Positions 30,750 through 41,969 of a stretch of DNA of 64,000 nucleotides are shown piece after piece (position 1 is the stretch's first letter; every line of letters starts with the position of its first letter). The position numbers were made by a program, and so were the translations under genes. The DNA is from Phymatolithon calcareum (lineage: Eukaryota; Rhodophyta; Florideophyceae; Hapalidiales), in NCBI GenBank assembly GCA_977006965.1, contig OZ345353.1, positions 2,418,001-2,482,000 on the forward strand, in the 5' to 3' direction. Below the pieces are notes generated by a model. That model saw nothing but the letters and a program-made list of their open reading frames with translations, was not told the origin of the DNA and did no database searches.

Positions 30750-30800
30750 TCCCCAAGCGTCTGCAGATGCGTTGGTAACTTTCAGATAAAAGCTCACACT
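30750..30800. repeat. Dispersed short repeat, copy 1
   Basis: GTCTGCAGATGCGTTGGTAA and the following 20 or so bases match about 62500-62550 (GTCTGCAAACGCGTTGGTAA) with a few changes. It is probably a piece of an unidentified transposon. Confidence 0.5.
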
Positions 30801-31129
30801 TATTCTTCTGTGTCTGACATATAAAACAGTAGAAGATTTTCTTCATGAATTTGGTTCGTCGGCAATCAAGTAATCATGATCAAAATTTGATTTACTTGAT
30901 TGTAATTGATTGATGCTGAGTGCTGTACACGTGGACTGACAGTGTGCACATTTTGCCACGTGGCACTGCGCATAGAGAGGGGAGAAGATGGCATCACCCA
31001 AGACAAAAAAATGTGGACGCGGCAAACGGGCAAGCCGACTGGCGGAATAGCGCTACACGGACATAAGGCGGCAGTTGCGGAATGCGGCGATTTGCCGCCT
31101 CGCAGTCGTTACAGAAAAGCGCCAGTAGG

Positions 31130-32437
31130 ATGACCTATGGCGCCGTATCTCAACGTGGCGGGCGTCGAAATCGGATACTGAAAATCGTAGTCACAGGTCT
31201 TACGGCATGCATTCTCATCTACGCGACGCACTCCTTCTTGCGACCAACCGCGAAGCTTTCGTATGGCCTTATGATCGATGCGGGCAGTACTGGCTCGCGT
31301 ATGCATACGTTTGCATTCCGCACTGATGCCGCCGGCGAGCTGAAGCTCGTGACGGAAGACTTCTTTCCAGTCAAACCCGGGCTCTCGTCATACAAGGACG
31401 ATCCAGCTGCTGCCGCGCGATCGCTCGAACCGCTTTTAGAGCGCGCCAGAAGCAGAGTTCCTGTCGCACGTCGCACAGAAACTCCAGTATACCTCCGAGC
31501 AACGGCCGGACTGCGACTCACCGGCGGGGAGAAAGCGGAGGCGATTCTCAACGAGGTGAGGACGTATCTTGGCAAGAGCGGGTTTAGGTTTGATGGTCCT
31601 GCCTGGGCATCGATTCTTGGTGGTAATGACGAAGGCGTGTATTCTTGGATTACTGTGAATTATCTCCTTGGAAAAAAGGGTAGTAATACAGTTGGTACCC
31701 TGGAAATGGGCGGTGGGTCAGCCCAAGTGGCATATGTGCCAAGGGGCGTGCAAGAAGAGGGGAAGTGCGCGTCGGAAAAGATTGTGCAGCGTTATTCCGG
31801 GGATGATCTGCAGTTGTACACGAAAAGTGACCTCGGGTATGGTCTGCAGAAGGCGCGAGCGCGGGCATTGACCTTTTTCGAGCGGTCTGGTCTATTGACC
31901 AGAAACCCATGCATTAACGCCGGCGGCAAAATTAATGTTAAAATTCCGTTTGATCCGAAGGGGAAAAGCCTGATTATGTCTGGTCAGGGGTCTTTTGGAC
32001 ATTGCCTCCGCCAGATCAGCAAAGCGCTTTTGGATCCTATGAAAACGTCCTGCAGTTGCTCTGTTTGTGGATATGACGGAAAGCCGAGACCAAAACCTAT
32101 TTCGGAGTATGTCGCATTTGCGTTTTACTTAGAACGGACCGTGGCGTTGGGGATGAAGACGCCGATGTCGGTTGCTGCCATTCGTGAGAAGGGCGAACAA
32201 GTGTGCCAGATGACTGTTGACGAGGTGAAGAGGAAGTACACGACTGTACCGAATGGTGTGGCGGAGGATCTTTGCTTCGATTTGGCGTACATCGTTACAC
32301 ATCTGGAGTACGGTCATGGTATCACGGCTGACTCCAATATTTTGTTACATGTTAAGGACAAGATCGAGGACTTCGAATTGGGGTGGTCTCTTGGCGCTAT
32401 GTTCCACGAAATGAGCAAGCTGAGCTCCAAAAAGTAG
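31130..32437 (+). CDS. GDA1/CD39-family nucleoside diphosphatase
   Basis: 435 residues from the ATG of MTYGAVSQRG, intronless. A single helix at about 16-38 anchors a lumenal domain (type II), as in Golgi GDPases/UDPases that clear the nucleoside diphosphate left by glycosyltransferases. The apyrase conserved regions are visible: ACR1 DAGSTGSRMHTF (50-61), ACR2 RATAGLRL (123-130), ACR3 GGNDEGVYSWITVN (164-177, catalytic Glu about 168), ACR4 LEMGGGSAQV (191-200) and ACR5 ELGWSLGAM near the C-terminus. Several Cys residues in the second half fit lumenal disulfides. Substrate preference cannot be read from sequence. It would support polysaccharide synthesis in the Golgi alongside the sulfotransferase at 63 kb. 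Confidence 0.95.
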   Translation: MTYGAVSQRGGRRNRILKIVVTGLTACILIYATHSFLRPTAKLSYGLMIDAGSTGSRMHTFAFRTDAAGELKLVTEDFFPVKPGLSSYKDDPAAAARSLEPLLERARSRVPVARRTETPVYLRATAGLRLTGGEKAEAILNEVRTYLGKSGFRFDGPAWASILGGNDEGVYSWITVNYLLGKKGSNTVGTLEMGGGSAQVAYVPRGVQEEGKCASEKIVQRYSGDDLQLYTKSDLGYGLQKARARALTFFERSGLLTRNPCINAGGKINVKIPFDPKGKSLIMSGQGSFGHCLRQISKALLDPMKTSCSCSVCGYDGKPRPKPISEYVAFAFYLERTVALGMKTPMSVAAIREKGEQVCQMTVDEVKRKYTTVPNGVAEDLCFDLAYIVTHLEYGHGITADSNILLHVKDKIEDFELGWSLGAMFHEMSKLSSKK

Positions 32438-32767
32438 AATTCTTTCACTAACTTTTTCATTGCAAGTAAGGTTGATTTGCTCACTTTTCATTTCGTTTTC
32501 GATAGCTAATTTTTAATCTAAAAATTGAAACATTTTGGAATATTCCTCTCGCCACTCATAACGTAACCAACTTGATGCTCATTTTTTCTGATATCGACTT
32601 TGCTGTACCGAACTTACGTGAAGTCTCCTGCACTTGGAAAGCGAAGGGCTCGCCATTACCCGCCAATGCTTCCCCAAACTCGCCACAAGCAGCAGCTGCC
32701 TATCGGAGATCTTTGGAAAGTACCTTGAGGGAACAAGAGCCACGGAAGCGCAACTCAAAAATACGCG

Positions 32768-33880
32768 ATGGACATGCATCCAGTCCATCTTCATTGCCAT
32801 CGACGCTTGTTTCCTGGGCGCCAGCCAATCGCTCTCGAAAACTATGCGCGCCGCCTGCTGGGCTTGCCAAGGCTGCGGCCCCTAGTCGCAAGTGAAGTCA
32901 TCTTCCCGCAAAAGATAGAGAACCCATCACTCGAGCCAACATCTCTGCTTGGTGCGATAACAGTACTACCTCTTCCAGAGCTCAATCCAAGCTATTATCC
33001 ACGTGGGCGTTCAATTGAAAGAAGAACGAAGACTCTCACCTTGTTGGCTCATACAGACGGGAAGGACGGGCTCGGTGGATTTAAAATTACTTCCAAGGGG
33101 GCACCAGTCCAAACTTCAAGTCGAAACAAATGGGTACGAATGCTGAATTTTCTGCGACTAAAACGGAAATGTATTCCATCCACAACGCCGCCTAAACTAA
33201 CCTTGTCCGCGAGACGCGGGAGCGATGCAACCAGCGGTTCGTACAAAGCTCACTTGAACGCTCGAGGGTCCAATGCTGAAATTTCTCTCGTGCCGGGGGA
33301 TTTTACTCGTGTAAGCGTGCGCTCTCCTGTGGCAGGCACAATGTTATCGACTTTCTTACATTTAGAAAGTCCGAAGAAGCACAGTGCGGTCCGGTCATCC
33401 ATCCGAGGGGAATTGGCAGTACGTGTCGGGAAGATGCACGGAGCGATTCGGACATGCTCGAAGAGTGGGATATCAGCATCAGGGGGTGTGAAACGATTTT
33501 CTTTGCGGGTTGGAAGGACCGAAAAAGCAGTTGTGCTCGGACCGTTGGAAGTTCGTACTGACGAAGATGGAATAGGGCTTGGAGTTGAGAGCAAATTTGG
33601 GTACACAACGGTGTCTAATAGCTCGTTTGCACACTCCTTCCGCAAGGTGGATGTATTCACGGCCGACATGAGAGTTGCGCGAAAGTTGTCGCTGAGTGCA
33701 CGCCTCACTGGTGAGGGTCGCGATTTGAACGTCAACGTGGAAGATAGTGTCACACTGGCGGCGACCAAAGAACGTCCCGGTTTTCGAATGCTTAGCGAAA
33801 TAACTTTGCCGAGAACGGGTTTGCGAAGAGGCGAGAGTAAAATGTGGGCGGCAGCTTTTCGGCTTGGGTGGTTCTTTTAA
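32768..33880 (+). CDS. Unknown protein, beta-strand rich
   Basis: 370 residues from an ATG in MDMHPVHLHC. No family recognised. The N-terminus is basic and could be a targeting segment. From about 145 on, alternating polar and hydrophobic residues form many short amphipathic strands, and the protein ends FRLGWFF with a terminal aromatic, as in beta-barrel membrane proteins. An organelle outer-membrane barrel is therefore possible but only inferred. Other frames between 32572 and 32895 are also open, so the true start, or an upstream exon, is uncertain. Confidence 0.6.
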   Translation: MDMHPVHLHCHRRLFPGRQPIALENYARRLLGLPRLRPLVASEVIFPQKIENPSLEPTSLLGAITVLPLPELNPSYYPRGRSIERRTKTLTLLAHTDGKDGLGGFKITSKGAPVQTSSRNKWVRMLNFLRLKRKCIPSTTPPKLTLSARRGSDATSGSYKAHLNARGSNAEISLVPGDFTRVSVRSPVAGTMLSTFLHLESPKKHSAVRSSIRGELAVRVGKMHGAIRTCSKSGISASGGVKRFSLRVGRTEKAVVLGPLEVRTDEDGIGLGVESKFGYTTVSNSSFAHSFRKVDVFTADMRVARKLSLSARLTGEGRDLNVNVEDSVTLAATKERPGFRMLSEITLPRTGLRRGESKMWAAAFRLGWFF

Positions 33881-36260
33881 GCGAACATTGCCACAGCAGG
33901 AGAAGAATACCGTCTTGCAACGAAATCTCCCGCTGTTTATCGTCGAAATCTATCGGGGGCATACTGGCTGGCTGGGCCTTCACGCAGATGAGGGAATTAC
34001 GGCAAGCAATATACATTTTACGAGATTGATGTTGAATCTCTGGTCGTGTCGTCGCGTGGACAGAAGGCGTTTGCATAAATACTGCGTGCGTATACGCGGG
34101 TCATAAGCTCTAAGCTTGAGCGTCGTGGTTGAGATCTCAATGTCGGTTGCTTTGCATCCTTGACCTGCTGAAGTTGAGGGCCCACGGTGTGACTAAAGTG
34201 ATTATCGATCATGTGCCTCAAGACATGCGGATTGGCGGGGTCTCAAGGTAGTATCGCCATGCAGTTGATACCAACCTGTTGCCAATAAAGCATGGTATCC
34301 ATTGCAGGCGAGTGGCTGTCCTCCTTAACGTCTCTGAAAGGTCACTCTTTCGCCAAGAAGACATCAGGAGCGAAAATGCTCGAAGAATGGCCCCTTTTGC
34401 AAACGTCCCAACAAGCGTCACGCAAAGAATTTAAGGACTGAAAAACGATTGCGTAAAGCTTGACGGCCTGTGGCTCTTCTGCAGCTCTGAGAAGGGTCAT
34501 GTGAAGCAATGCACAAAGCAACCGTCGGAGTCGGATCCGTTTTTGAGGTTCACATTGAAGATCTGAGAGCCATTGTAGCGGAAGTGGAGGGACAAATAAC
34601 TAACGTCGCGTGCCCCTACAGCGATATTCCCACGAAACTTGCGCAGACCAGAGCAGCCACTTCCATCGATGGAGGAAAAGAAAAAACTATTGCCACGGCA
34701 AAGATCAAAGCCTTGGCCACGGCCTTGACAGTATTGAGAAGAAGCCACATTTGAGGTAAATGTAAGAGTTTTCTTGTGCTATTGTTTGCTCTGGAGAAAT
34801 TAGTCGTTGGGATTTCAGTTGCCTTTATATCAGCAAAGAGACTGGCAGGCTGGAAAACTCAGTGAGAGGTATAAATCGTCCGAGGGTCTTGCTGGCAAAA
34901 GTTGATGCTCTCAAACTTGGCCGTTCGGATGCCCGTAACGCCATTCTCCATTAAACCACGGTACGAGACTGTTCGTCAAGTGCCAGCAAATCTATGAGTA
35001 TAATCTCGGCAATAAGACATACCCGTTAAGAAAAATCTGACCGATGACTGTTAATGAGGGCAAATCATGTTCACACCTTAATGACTCTATGCAGTGTGCA
35101 GATATAGATCAAACCCTCATGAAGTAATACCCGATGAAGAAACGGGCAGCACGTCTCAGAGTCAATACATATTTGGCGATTCAAGTAACGCTCAAGCGAA
35201 CGTTGAATTTTTCGTTTGTGTTATGAAGTCTTTCATATGCCTGCAAAAATCCCTCTCCAGCTCCCGCGAGAGAGGCATTTCCGTCTACGTCTGGATCTTT
35301 GCTTTCATGCGTCTCGCAGCTCTCCAAAATTAATGGATGGAGCGTAATCTGCTCGTTGCCTGCTAGTGAACTCAATTAGGGAATAGACGTTCAGTGTGTA
35401 CTTCGGAGACGAGTTTTGCTGCCCTGGAACATTTAAGGAAGGCTAGATGCTGTCCCGTCAGAAAACTAAAGTCACTTAACAGCAACCATCAATGCAGAGA
35501 AAATACCTTACTGCTTGATTCAACTTCTACAATGTCCGAGAGCAACATGTTTATGTCTAAATTCCTCATCTTCCTCCTCACCGTCGCTGGGACTCTTTCG
35601 TCGCGATCCGAGTTGTGCGGCGTACAGTCGAGAGAGAGTAACAAGCGCTTACCCCAATCAGCCAGCGACATTACAACGGGAGCAACACAACAACCAACAG
35701 CGACGGGCGGCACGAAGATACAATGAGCACTAGACCTCGACCATATGTAGCGCTAGGCTCACAAGAACCCGACACCACATGGGTCAGAGAAGCCCATGAG
35801 AGAAAAAGAGCTTGAGAACAAGAACGGAGGTTCGAAGGGACTGTCGAAGCGTATCGCCGAGCAGCAAGGATCGAATGATCCTGCGCGTTTTCATCCTCGA
35901 GATTTTCGTTTAAGACCACAGTTATGGTTTGAATATTGGTGACAACACTGTTATATGCAAACTGGAGCCTTTGGGTTCCAAAGGCATTGAGTCATCGTGG
36001 TTTGCATGCAGTGCCGCCCCAGTGGACAGACGGATTATCGTCCCCTGATTGAAGCGTCAGGTGCTGCAAAATAGAGAATTTAATCCACGCCTGGAATGTC
36101 ATACGTCATAGAAAAGGCGACCAATCAATTCACTATTCCGGACGGCGACCCAGGGGTCGATGGCAATTTGATGGTCATCACGATTGGGACATTGAGCTTT
36201 CTATTCTTTCCGTTCCGACCCCATCGCGACTTGCACCGGCGCGTCTGGCAGGCGTGCACC
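33881..36260. other. Intergenic region, no clear gene
   Basis: Several short ORFs, for example 34509-34754 on the plus strand (81 residues, no motif). A plus-strand ORF near 35530-35726 starts with a hydrophobic stretch (MFMSKFLIFLLTVAG) that could be a signal peptide but soon stops. Nothing can be named. Confidence 0.45.
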
Positions 36261-38180
36261 ATGTCGTACCGTGGCGGACGTGGCCGGGGACGCGGTCGTG
36301 GGGGCGCCTATTACGCCAACAAATACGGTCGGGGCAAACGCGAACGTGCAGCAGACGACGATGGCTCCTCCTCGAAGCATGAGACCCGCGCTCCCCGAAG
36401 CGACCCTGCAGAGTTTAAGTGTCGTGGGGATCGATTTGCGTTGCGAAATTTTCTTGAGCAGATCTCCGGCGGACAATATCCTGCCTATAAGGGGCTTATA
36501 GCGCAATGGAATCTCTCATCGTCAATAGCCCTCTTCGTCGATCGTGTACAGGCAGACCCATATGCACCGCGGTCACGCGCTCGTGTCCGTGTTGTCATGT
36601 ATGACGCTAGATTTCCAAAGAATCTGTACAGCACCCCGATTCGAGTTACCGCCTTTTGCGATTACCTCACACGCAAGTTCTGGCGCGTCGCGCATGCGGA
36701 AGGCATGGATGCCCGTAAGGCTAACAGTGGCTGGTCTGGGTCGAAGGGTGGTGATTTGAACATTGATTGCCCCGGCCAGCATGTGCTGCAGAGGACGTCA
36801 TGTGTGTTGGTGGAGGACAAAGCGTTCATCGAGCTTCGCTTCACTGTTAACCTCCCCGCGAGAGGGAGAAGGATCGAGGGTTATGAGGCCGCCGATATTC
36901 TCTGTGATAGACTGCTGCAAGTGGTTGAGGAATGCTTGTTCGTACAAGCAAATGACATCGACGATTTGCAAAGACATGTTTTCTCCGTGGAAGATCAAGA
37001 ATACCTGCGTAGCGTCGCGCTCAAAGAGAAAGGACTCATTGCCTTCGTCGCAAACGGTGCAGTGCTACCTCGTATGTCTGGAGCATCTGACAAGCCTATG
37101 AGTAAGTCAACGGTGGTGACATTTCAAAGCCCGGCCAACCTCGAGGTGGAAATTCAATTACCCAGCGGGAGATCGGTATCAGGTATGGGCGTTAAACCTG
37201 GGATTTCGCTTGTTGTGGGCGGTGGCTTCCATGGCAAGTCGACGTTGCTATCAGCGTTGGAACTCGGCATTTATAACCATATTCCTGGTGATGGTCGAGA
37301 ATTTGTGGTGGTGGACGCGAACACCATGTCGATTCGTGCAGAAGATGGTCGAAGTGTATCCGGTGTTAATATCAGTCCGTTCATCAACAATCTGCCCTTC
37401 GGGAAGAAGACGGACTCGTTTTCGACTCCTGATGCGTCTGGGTCGACTTCGCAAGCTGCAAATATCATAGAAGCACTTGAAGCTGGCGCAAAAGTGTTGC
37501 TCACTGATGAAGATTTAGCGGCGACGAATTTCATGATTCGAGATAATCGAATGCAAGAACTTGTCCCTGCAGCTAAAGAACCGATCACTCCGATGATTGA
37601 ACGTATTCGCGCGCTTTATGAGGAAGAGGGCGTAAGTTCCATTCTGGTTATTGGCGGGGCGGGCGACTATTTCGATGTGAGTGATCTTGTAGTGATGATG
37701 GATACGTATAAGCCACGCGATGTCACCGAACAGGCGAAAAAGATCGCCACAAAGTCCCCATCAGGTCGCCGCTTGAAGCAGAATGCCTCTCAGGGAATAT
37801 TCAAGAGCAGAAAAATTCGGCGGATTGAGACAGATTCTATTCGAAAGGTGGCTGCGGGAGGAAGGGGCAGAGTAACGGCGAAGGTGAAAGGAATGGTGGA
37901 ATTCGGAAACACAGAATTAGACCTTTCGGCAGTATCACAGATTGTCGAGGTGAGTCAGACAAGAGCAATCGCAGCGGCAATGGAAACCATTAGTGCAATG
38001 ACTGTGCGGGATGGGGAGGGACTCGGCGCTTGTGTGGAGAAGATTTGTTCGGAAATTGAAAAATATGGATTGGATACCATCAACCAACGCGGCGAACGAC
38101 TAGGGACCTATGCGGCTCCACGCCGCCTGGAACTTCAAGCAGCTCTGAATCGATTGCGGGGCGTTAGAATGTTCAACTGA
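36261..38180 (+). CDS. ABC-class P-loop ATPase, MRB1590-like
   Basis: 639 residues from the ATG of MSYRGGRGRGRGRGG, intronless. The first 20 residues are an RGG-type RNA-binding head. The rest matches the 'predicted ATPase of the ABC class' family (Pfam ABC_ATPase, PF09818). Walker A is VGGGFHGKST (about 318-327), the ABC signature SGSTSQAAN is near 393, and Walker B LLTDEDLAATNFM near 412. A central N-terminal domain and a C-terminal domain flank the ATPase core. The trypanosome member MRB1590 is an RNA-binding ATPase of the mitochondrial editing machinery, so an RNA-related role is inferred here. A basic KSRKIRR patch near 515 adds to this. Organelle targeting is not evident if the RGG start is right. 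Confidence 0.9.
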   Translation: MSYRGGRGRGRGRGGAYYANKYGRGKRERAADDDGSSSKHETRAPRSDPAEFKCRGDRFALRNFLEQISGGQYPAYKGLIAQWNLSSSIALFVDRVQADPYAPRSRARVRVVMYDARFPKNLYSTPIRVTAFCDYLTRKFWRVAHAEGMDARKANSGWSGSKGGDLNIDCPGQHVLQRTSCVLVEDKAFIELRFTVNLPARGRRIEGYEAADILCDRLLQVVEECLFVQANDIDDLQRHVFSVEDQEYLRSVALKEKGLIAFVANGAVLPRMSGASDKPMSKSTVVTFQSPANLEVEIQLPSGRSVSGMGVKPGISLVVGGGFHGKSTLLSALELGIYNHIPGDGREFVVVDANTMSIRAEDGRSVSGVNISPFINNLPFGKKTDSFSTPDASGSTSQAANIIEALEAGAKVLLTDEDLAATNFMIRDNRMQELVPAAKEPITPMIERIRALYEEEGVSSILVIGGAGDYFDVSDLVVMMDTYKPRDVTEQAKKIATKSPSGRRLKQNASQGIFKSRKIRRIETDSIRKVAAGGRGRVTAKVKGMVEFGNTELDLSAVSQIVEVSQTRAIAAAMETISAMTVRDGEGLGACVEKICSEIEKYGLDTINQRGERLGTYAAPRRLELQAALNRLRGVRMFN

Positions 38181-39244
38181 CTTACTGATACGAAGAAAGT
38201 CTTGGGGCTCGCCACCGAAGTATGAGACGAAGACGCGAGTCTGCATTCGATCGTTGACTTTAGCGGCAACTCAAAAGGTGCATTGAAACAGGCTAAGTGC
38301 TTTCCTCTTTCGGATGGCTTTCGTAGTGTCAAAGGAATGGCTTTGGGAAGGCCACTGTTCGACGGTGGGCGGGGTTATGCATATAGCAGTATTATCGGCG
38401 GCGTACTCCTGTTATGCTACAACATGAATTGGAGTGGAGAGAAGGTCCTCGAATATCTTCTCTGCCCCCTGGACGCCTTTTGTAAGACGCTTCCCTTTAC
38501 AGCAGCAGACGAAGTCCTGTGCCGCTCGCCCGTGCGTACAATTCAATTGCGAACATGTAAGTGACTTGTTCTCAGGCTCTACTAACGCCGTGCGAGACAC
38601 TCGTACCTGAATGAGAGCGTAGCTATTGCAGTTATTTTTTTAGACGTCTATCATTTGTGGAACTGCAGATCTTTTTGACCGATTCATCGCGGTGGACGTG
38701 CCCTTGAAAAAGTTTGCGAAGTTACAGCCTAGTGTTCATGAGGCTAGCAATAGTTCTCCGTAGCAGAAATCACGTCCCGAGGGTCACTCCCTACTGCACA
38801 CAATTTATGTGTTACACCGTGCCATGTTCTCAAGGTCAAGAACATTATTTGGCATAACAGCGTCGAAGACAATAACCGGAAACAGCAATGTTACTCTGGT
38901 ATATATACCAGAGTAACATTGCTGCTTCTATGCCTTGCCCTTATATTCGTATGACTGTGGAGCTTTAAAAAATTGTAATAAAAAATTCCTGCTATTGACG
39001 TGACAGTTTTTTATATCTTTACAAAATGAACACAGGAACGTTCAAGCACTTCCCTTGACACAAGAGTGAGCTATCGGAGGGTGAGACGCTCGTGGTTGCA
39101 CAAAACAACGCAAATGACTTGGCTTGACCGGACCGTGAGAATGTCATGTGTTTCGTATCTCCTCGTATTCGTCATTGGAGAAAGTAACAGGTTCATGCTC
39201 GCACATAGGCGTGAACCTGCTTCTTCAAATTAACACAATGACTC
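38181..39244. other. Intergenic region with a 42-bp palindrome
   Basis: No gene recognised. It contains the perfect palindrome at 38883-38924. Confidence 0.5.
38883..38924. repeat. 42-bp perfect palindrome
   Basis: Two 21-bp arms (CAGCAATGTTACTCTGGTATA and its exact complement) meet with no spacer. No coding context. Confidence 0.95.
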
Positions 39245-39510
39245 CAACCTGGTTCAAAGACCTTCCGAACAGGTTGCCCGCCTTTCAAAACATGTCCCCA
39301 GCTCATCACAGTTATGTCGGTGTCGCGCGTCTTCTTCGCGAAGAACGTGACTACCTTGACCAGAATTTCAAACGCAGCACAGTCAAACATCTTCCTAACA
39401 TGTTGTCCACCTTTCGAAACAAGTTTCCAGGCAGTTACCGTCATGTCTGTGTCGTGGGTCGTCTTCCCCAGACAGGTGACTACCTTGACCAAAACTTCAA
39501 ACTCAAAGCA
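39245..39510. repeat. 129-bp tandem duplication, open on both strands
   Basis: Two diverged units with a 129-bp period (43 codons); GTGACTACCTTGACC recurs at 39347 and 39476. The minus strand reads a 113-residue ORF (39193-39534) with two similar 43-residue units (LVKVVTCLGKTTHDTDMTVT and LVKVVTFFAKKTRDTDITVM). The plus strand is also open (39148-39537). I cannot say which strand, if either, is expressed. Confidence 0.7.
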
Positions 39511-39901
39511 ATGAGTACAAACTGTCGAAACCATTGAAGTTCATTGCACTGGCCCCTATTTGCAGAGAATAAAAAGTGAATTAGTTGGTGTGGGACATCT
39601 ACAAGATCTCGTCCAAAGCTCTCTTCTTTTCTCCCGGACACGCTCTACTGAGTGTCCACATGTTGCAACTCTTCTACAAGTTGACTTCTCTCTCCACGTT
39701 TGCTTCAGGAGGAAACAAGCTCCTTGAAGTTAACACTGAAAGTCAATGTTATTGGGACTTAAATTTAGTGTGAAATCCTGTGGACAATCTTCTGAATATT
39801 CGGGTAAGGTACCTCTATTGGTACTGGATCACGAGTACGAATCTATTTTTCTTCAGCTCCGGCATGCGGTCGAATTGAAGTGGACTAATGCGAGTGAAAC
39901 G

Positions 39902-40111
39902 TTAGAACTCGCCACAGTTTCGGAAAACGCATTCGCACCGGATGATAGCATGACGTACGTGTTTCATAGTAATGTGTTGTCGTAAAATACTCTTCGTGCC
40001 ATACGTTCGTGTGCAAATCGGACAGGCATGAGAGATAATTTCTTCCGGTATGGCCTCTCCTAAATGCTTCTCGTTATAATGACGGCGCAATCCTTCTGCC
40101 ACCGTCGCCAA
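39902..40111 (-). pseudogene. C2H2 zinc-finger fragment
   Basis: The minus strand encodes CPICTRTYGTKSILRQHITM followed by KH, giving C-x2-C-x12-H-x4-H, a full C2H2 finger. It is preceded by LRRHYNEKH, the end of another finger. The frame starts with no ATG and stops soon after, so this is a remnant of a zinc-finger gene or an unrecognised exon. Confidence 0.45.
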
Positions 40112-41350
40112 AAAGAAATTTTCTCGGTTAGCCTATTGAAATTTTTTTTGAAAAGAAAAATGCCACTAGGGGAGGATAGCTCACGCTTAGACTTGAAGCG
40201 CCTGCAAAAGTTGCGGTGGTCGGCAATAGCGGAGAACATGCCTTGATGTTAGTATAAAAATTGAAGCTTGGAACCGAGCCTCGAAAAACTGTGCGCTGCC
40301 TACCTTTTGCATTTTCCCATTGCACAAGGGATGCTCCTGATCTTGATGAGAGCTCCTTCCATGATGGTGTAGTTCCTATTGAGAACAGCTTTGAATGACT
40401 CTCAACCCGTGCTTTCAGAGCGAAGAGCATCCCAGTTCTTTTATACTGTCTTTAGGTGAATGCATTTGTAAATGCTTTTTCACTGCATTAGACGAACACA
40501 GTGCACTGCTAAGTACGATTTTCAGTGGCATTGCACTAGAAATTGCATTGCACTCAAAAATCCAAATCCAACTGAATGAGGAGCCCAGTCGCTATCTCCC
40601 AGTTCACATGTGAACATCACGGCAAAAACAACGCGGATATCGCCGGTTCGAATACTCTTACTAACTGGATAGCTCGGTCCAAGTCCATACGAGAACAAGC
40701 GTTGCGTATGAGAGCTTTTACCCGGGGTAATTTCCGACCCCATTGTACCAGCCTGCACTAAGTACCCATCACTTTGTGCGACTAAAAACCCAAGAAAAGG
40801 TTATGGCGGAAATGCCGAAGTATACGACCTACTGCGGGGAAGTTGAAAAGATAATATCGACCACACTTCGACGGCAATTAGAGACCTGAAGAACAGGACG
40901 ATATATCGCTAAGAAAAAAGGGTGGTCCCCGAATCCGCCGGGCGAAGCCGGACTAGAGTAGCCAAGGCTATTGGAGACATATCGAAGTGGGCACAGACTA
41001 TAAGGGAAGGATTGTATGCTACTAGTTTTGACCGAGAGTTAAACGATTCAAATGATCTGCATCTGCTTTAGCTACTGGATTCCGTCGAGATTTGAAAATC
41101 TTGGAGCAAAGAACTCGAATAAGACGGCAAAAGATGCACAAAAGAACAGGGCTAGCAAGTAAAAAAAGGGAAATGTGATCAATTGAAGGTTGCCTCTAGA
41201 TCTTTGAGCAGTAGTCTTCCAGTGAGGTACCCAGTGCCTTAAGAAAAATGATGAAATGTGTATATACCTAACACTCTCTTATATAACGACTAATGCTCAC
41301 AAGTTAACGGGTCTATCAGTCACTATCGCGTTCCTGCTGATAATGCCGTT
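40112..41350. other. Intergenic region, nothing recognised
   Basis: Short ORFs only. The stretch 40900-41050 has a longish open frame without any motif I can name. Confidence 0.4.
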
Positions 41351-41825
41351 GATGATGATAATGATGATGATTGCTTTATTCCCCTAGGAGGCTAGTACGT
41401 CTAGAAGGCTTCATTTGATTCCACTTTCTGAAGTCGGAAGCGTGTGTCATAGCCGATTCGATATCTTGGCGTGGAATATCACCAAGGAGAGAGGAGTATG
41501 TTCGGGGTGCGCATTGTAGCATTTTCTTGCGGACGAGCCTTTTCTCATCCATGCGTAAAACATATCCTGACCATCCCCAGCGACGGTCCTTAATCCATTG
41601 TGTCGCCGGCAATGAAGGCTCTCTTGCTTCTTCGTCTATCGTTCTTTTCGTCATGGCGGCCAGCATCTTCGATGCGGCACCGTTAAGCTTTTCCAGGGTT
41701 CGTTTCGTAAGATTCCAGGATTCACAGTCGTATATCGAAGTCGAGACGACCGAGGCTCTCCTGAGACGTAAGCGCAGCGGAAGCGGTAGTGACGCGTTCG
41801 TGAATAATGCCGTTACCAATAGCAT
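41351..41825 (-). mobile_element. LINE family A RT tail, best copy
   Basis: A continuous 149-codon minus-strand frame encodes the LINE reverse-transcriptase tail: LRRASVVSTSIYDCESWNLT, RTLEKLNGAASKMLAAM, DRRWGWSGYVLRMDEKRLVR and GDIPRQDIESAM. It ends at a CTCCTAGGGGAATAAAG box followed by an ATC-rich microsatellite tail. This is the longest of the family A copies and defines the family's 3' end. Confidence 0.85.
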
Positions 41826-41969
41826 GAGCAGCAGCAGTCTACTTCTGAAGAAGTCTTACTCCCAATATGAGCCAAAGAGAACTCACCGTTCATAACAACC
41901 TTTACCAACCTCCAGCAACCTTGCTTTTGAATTAAAACAGACCACTCCCTCTACGATCCTCTCTTTTCA

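Larger units (their letters stand above)
29280..31129. other. Intergenic region with palindrome and repeat
   Basis: No gene recognised in 1.85 kb. It contains a 45-bp near-palindrome (30401-30445) and one copy of a dispersed short repeat (about 30750-30800) also found near 62.5 kb. Confidence 0.55.
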
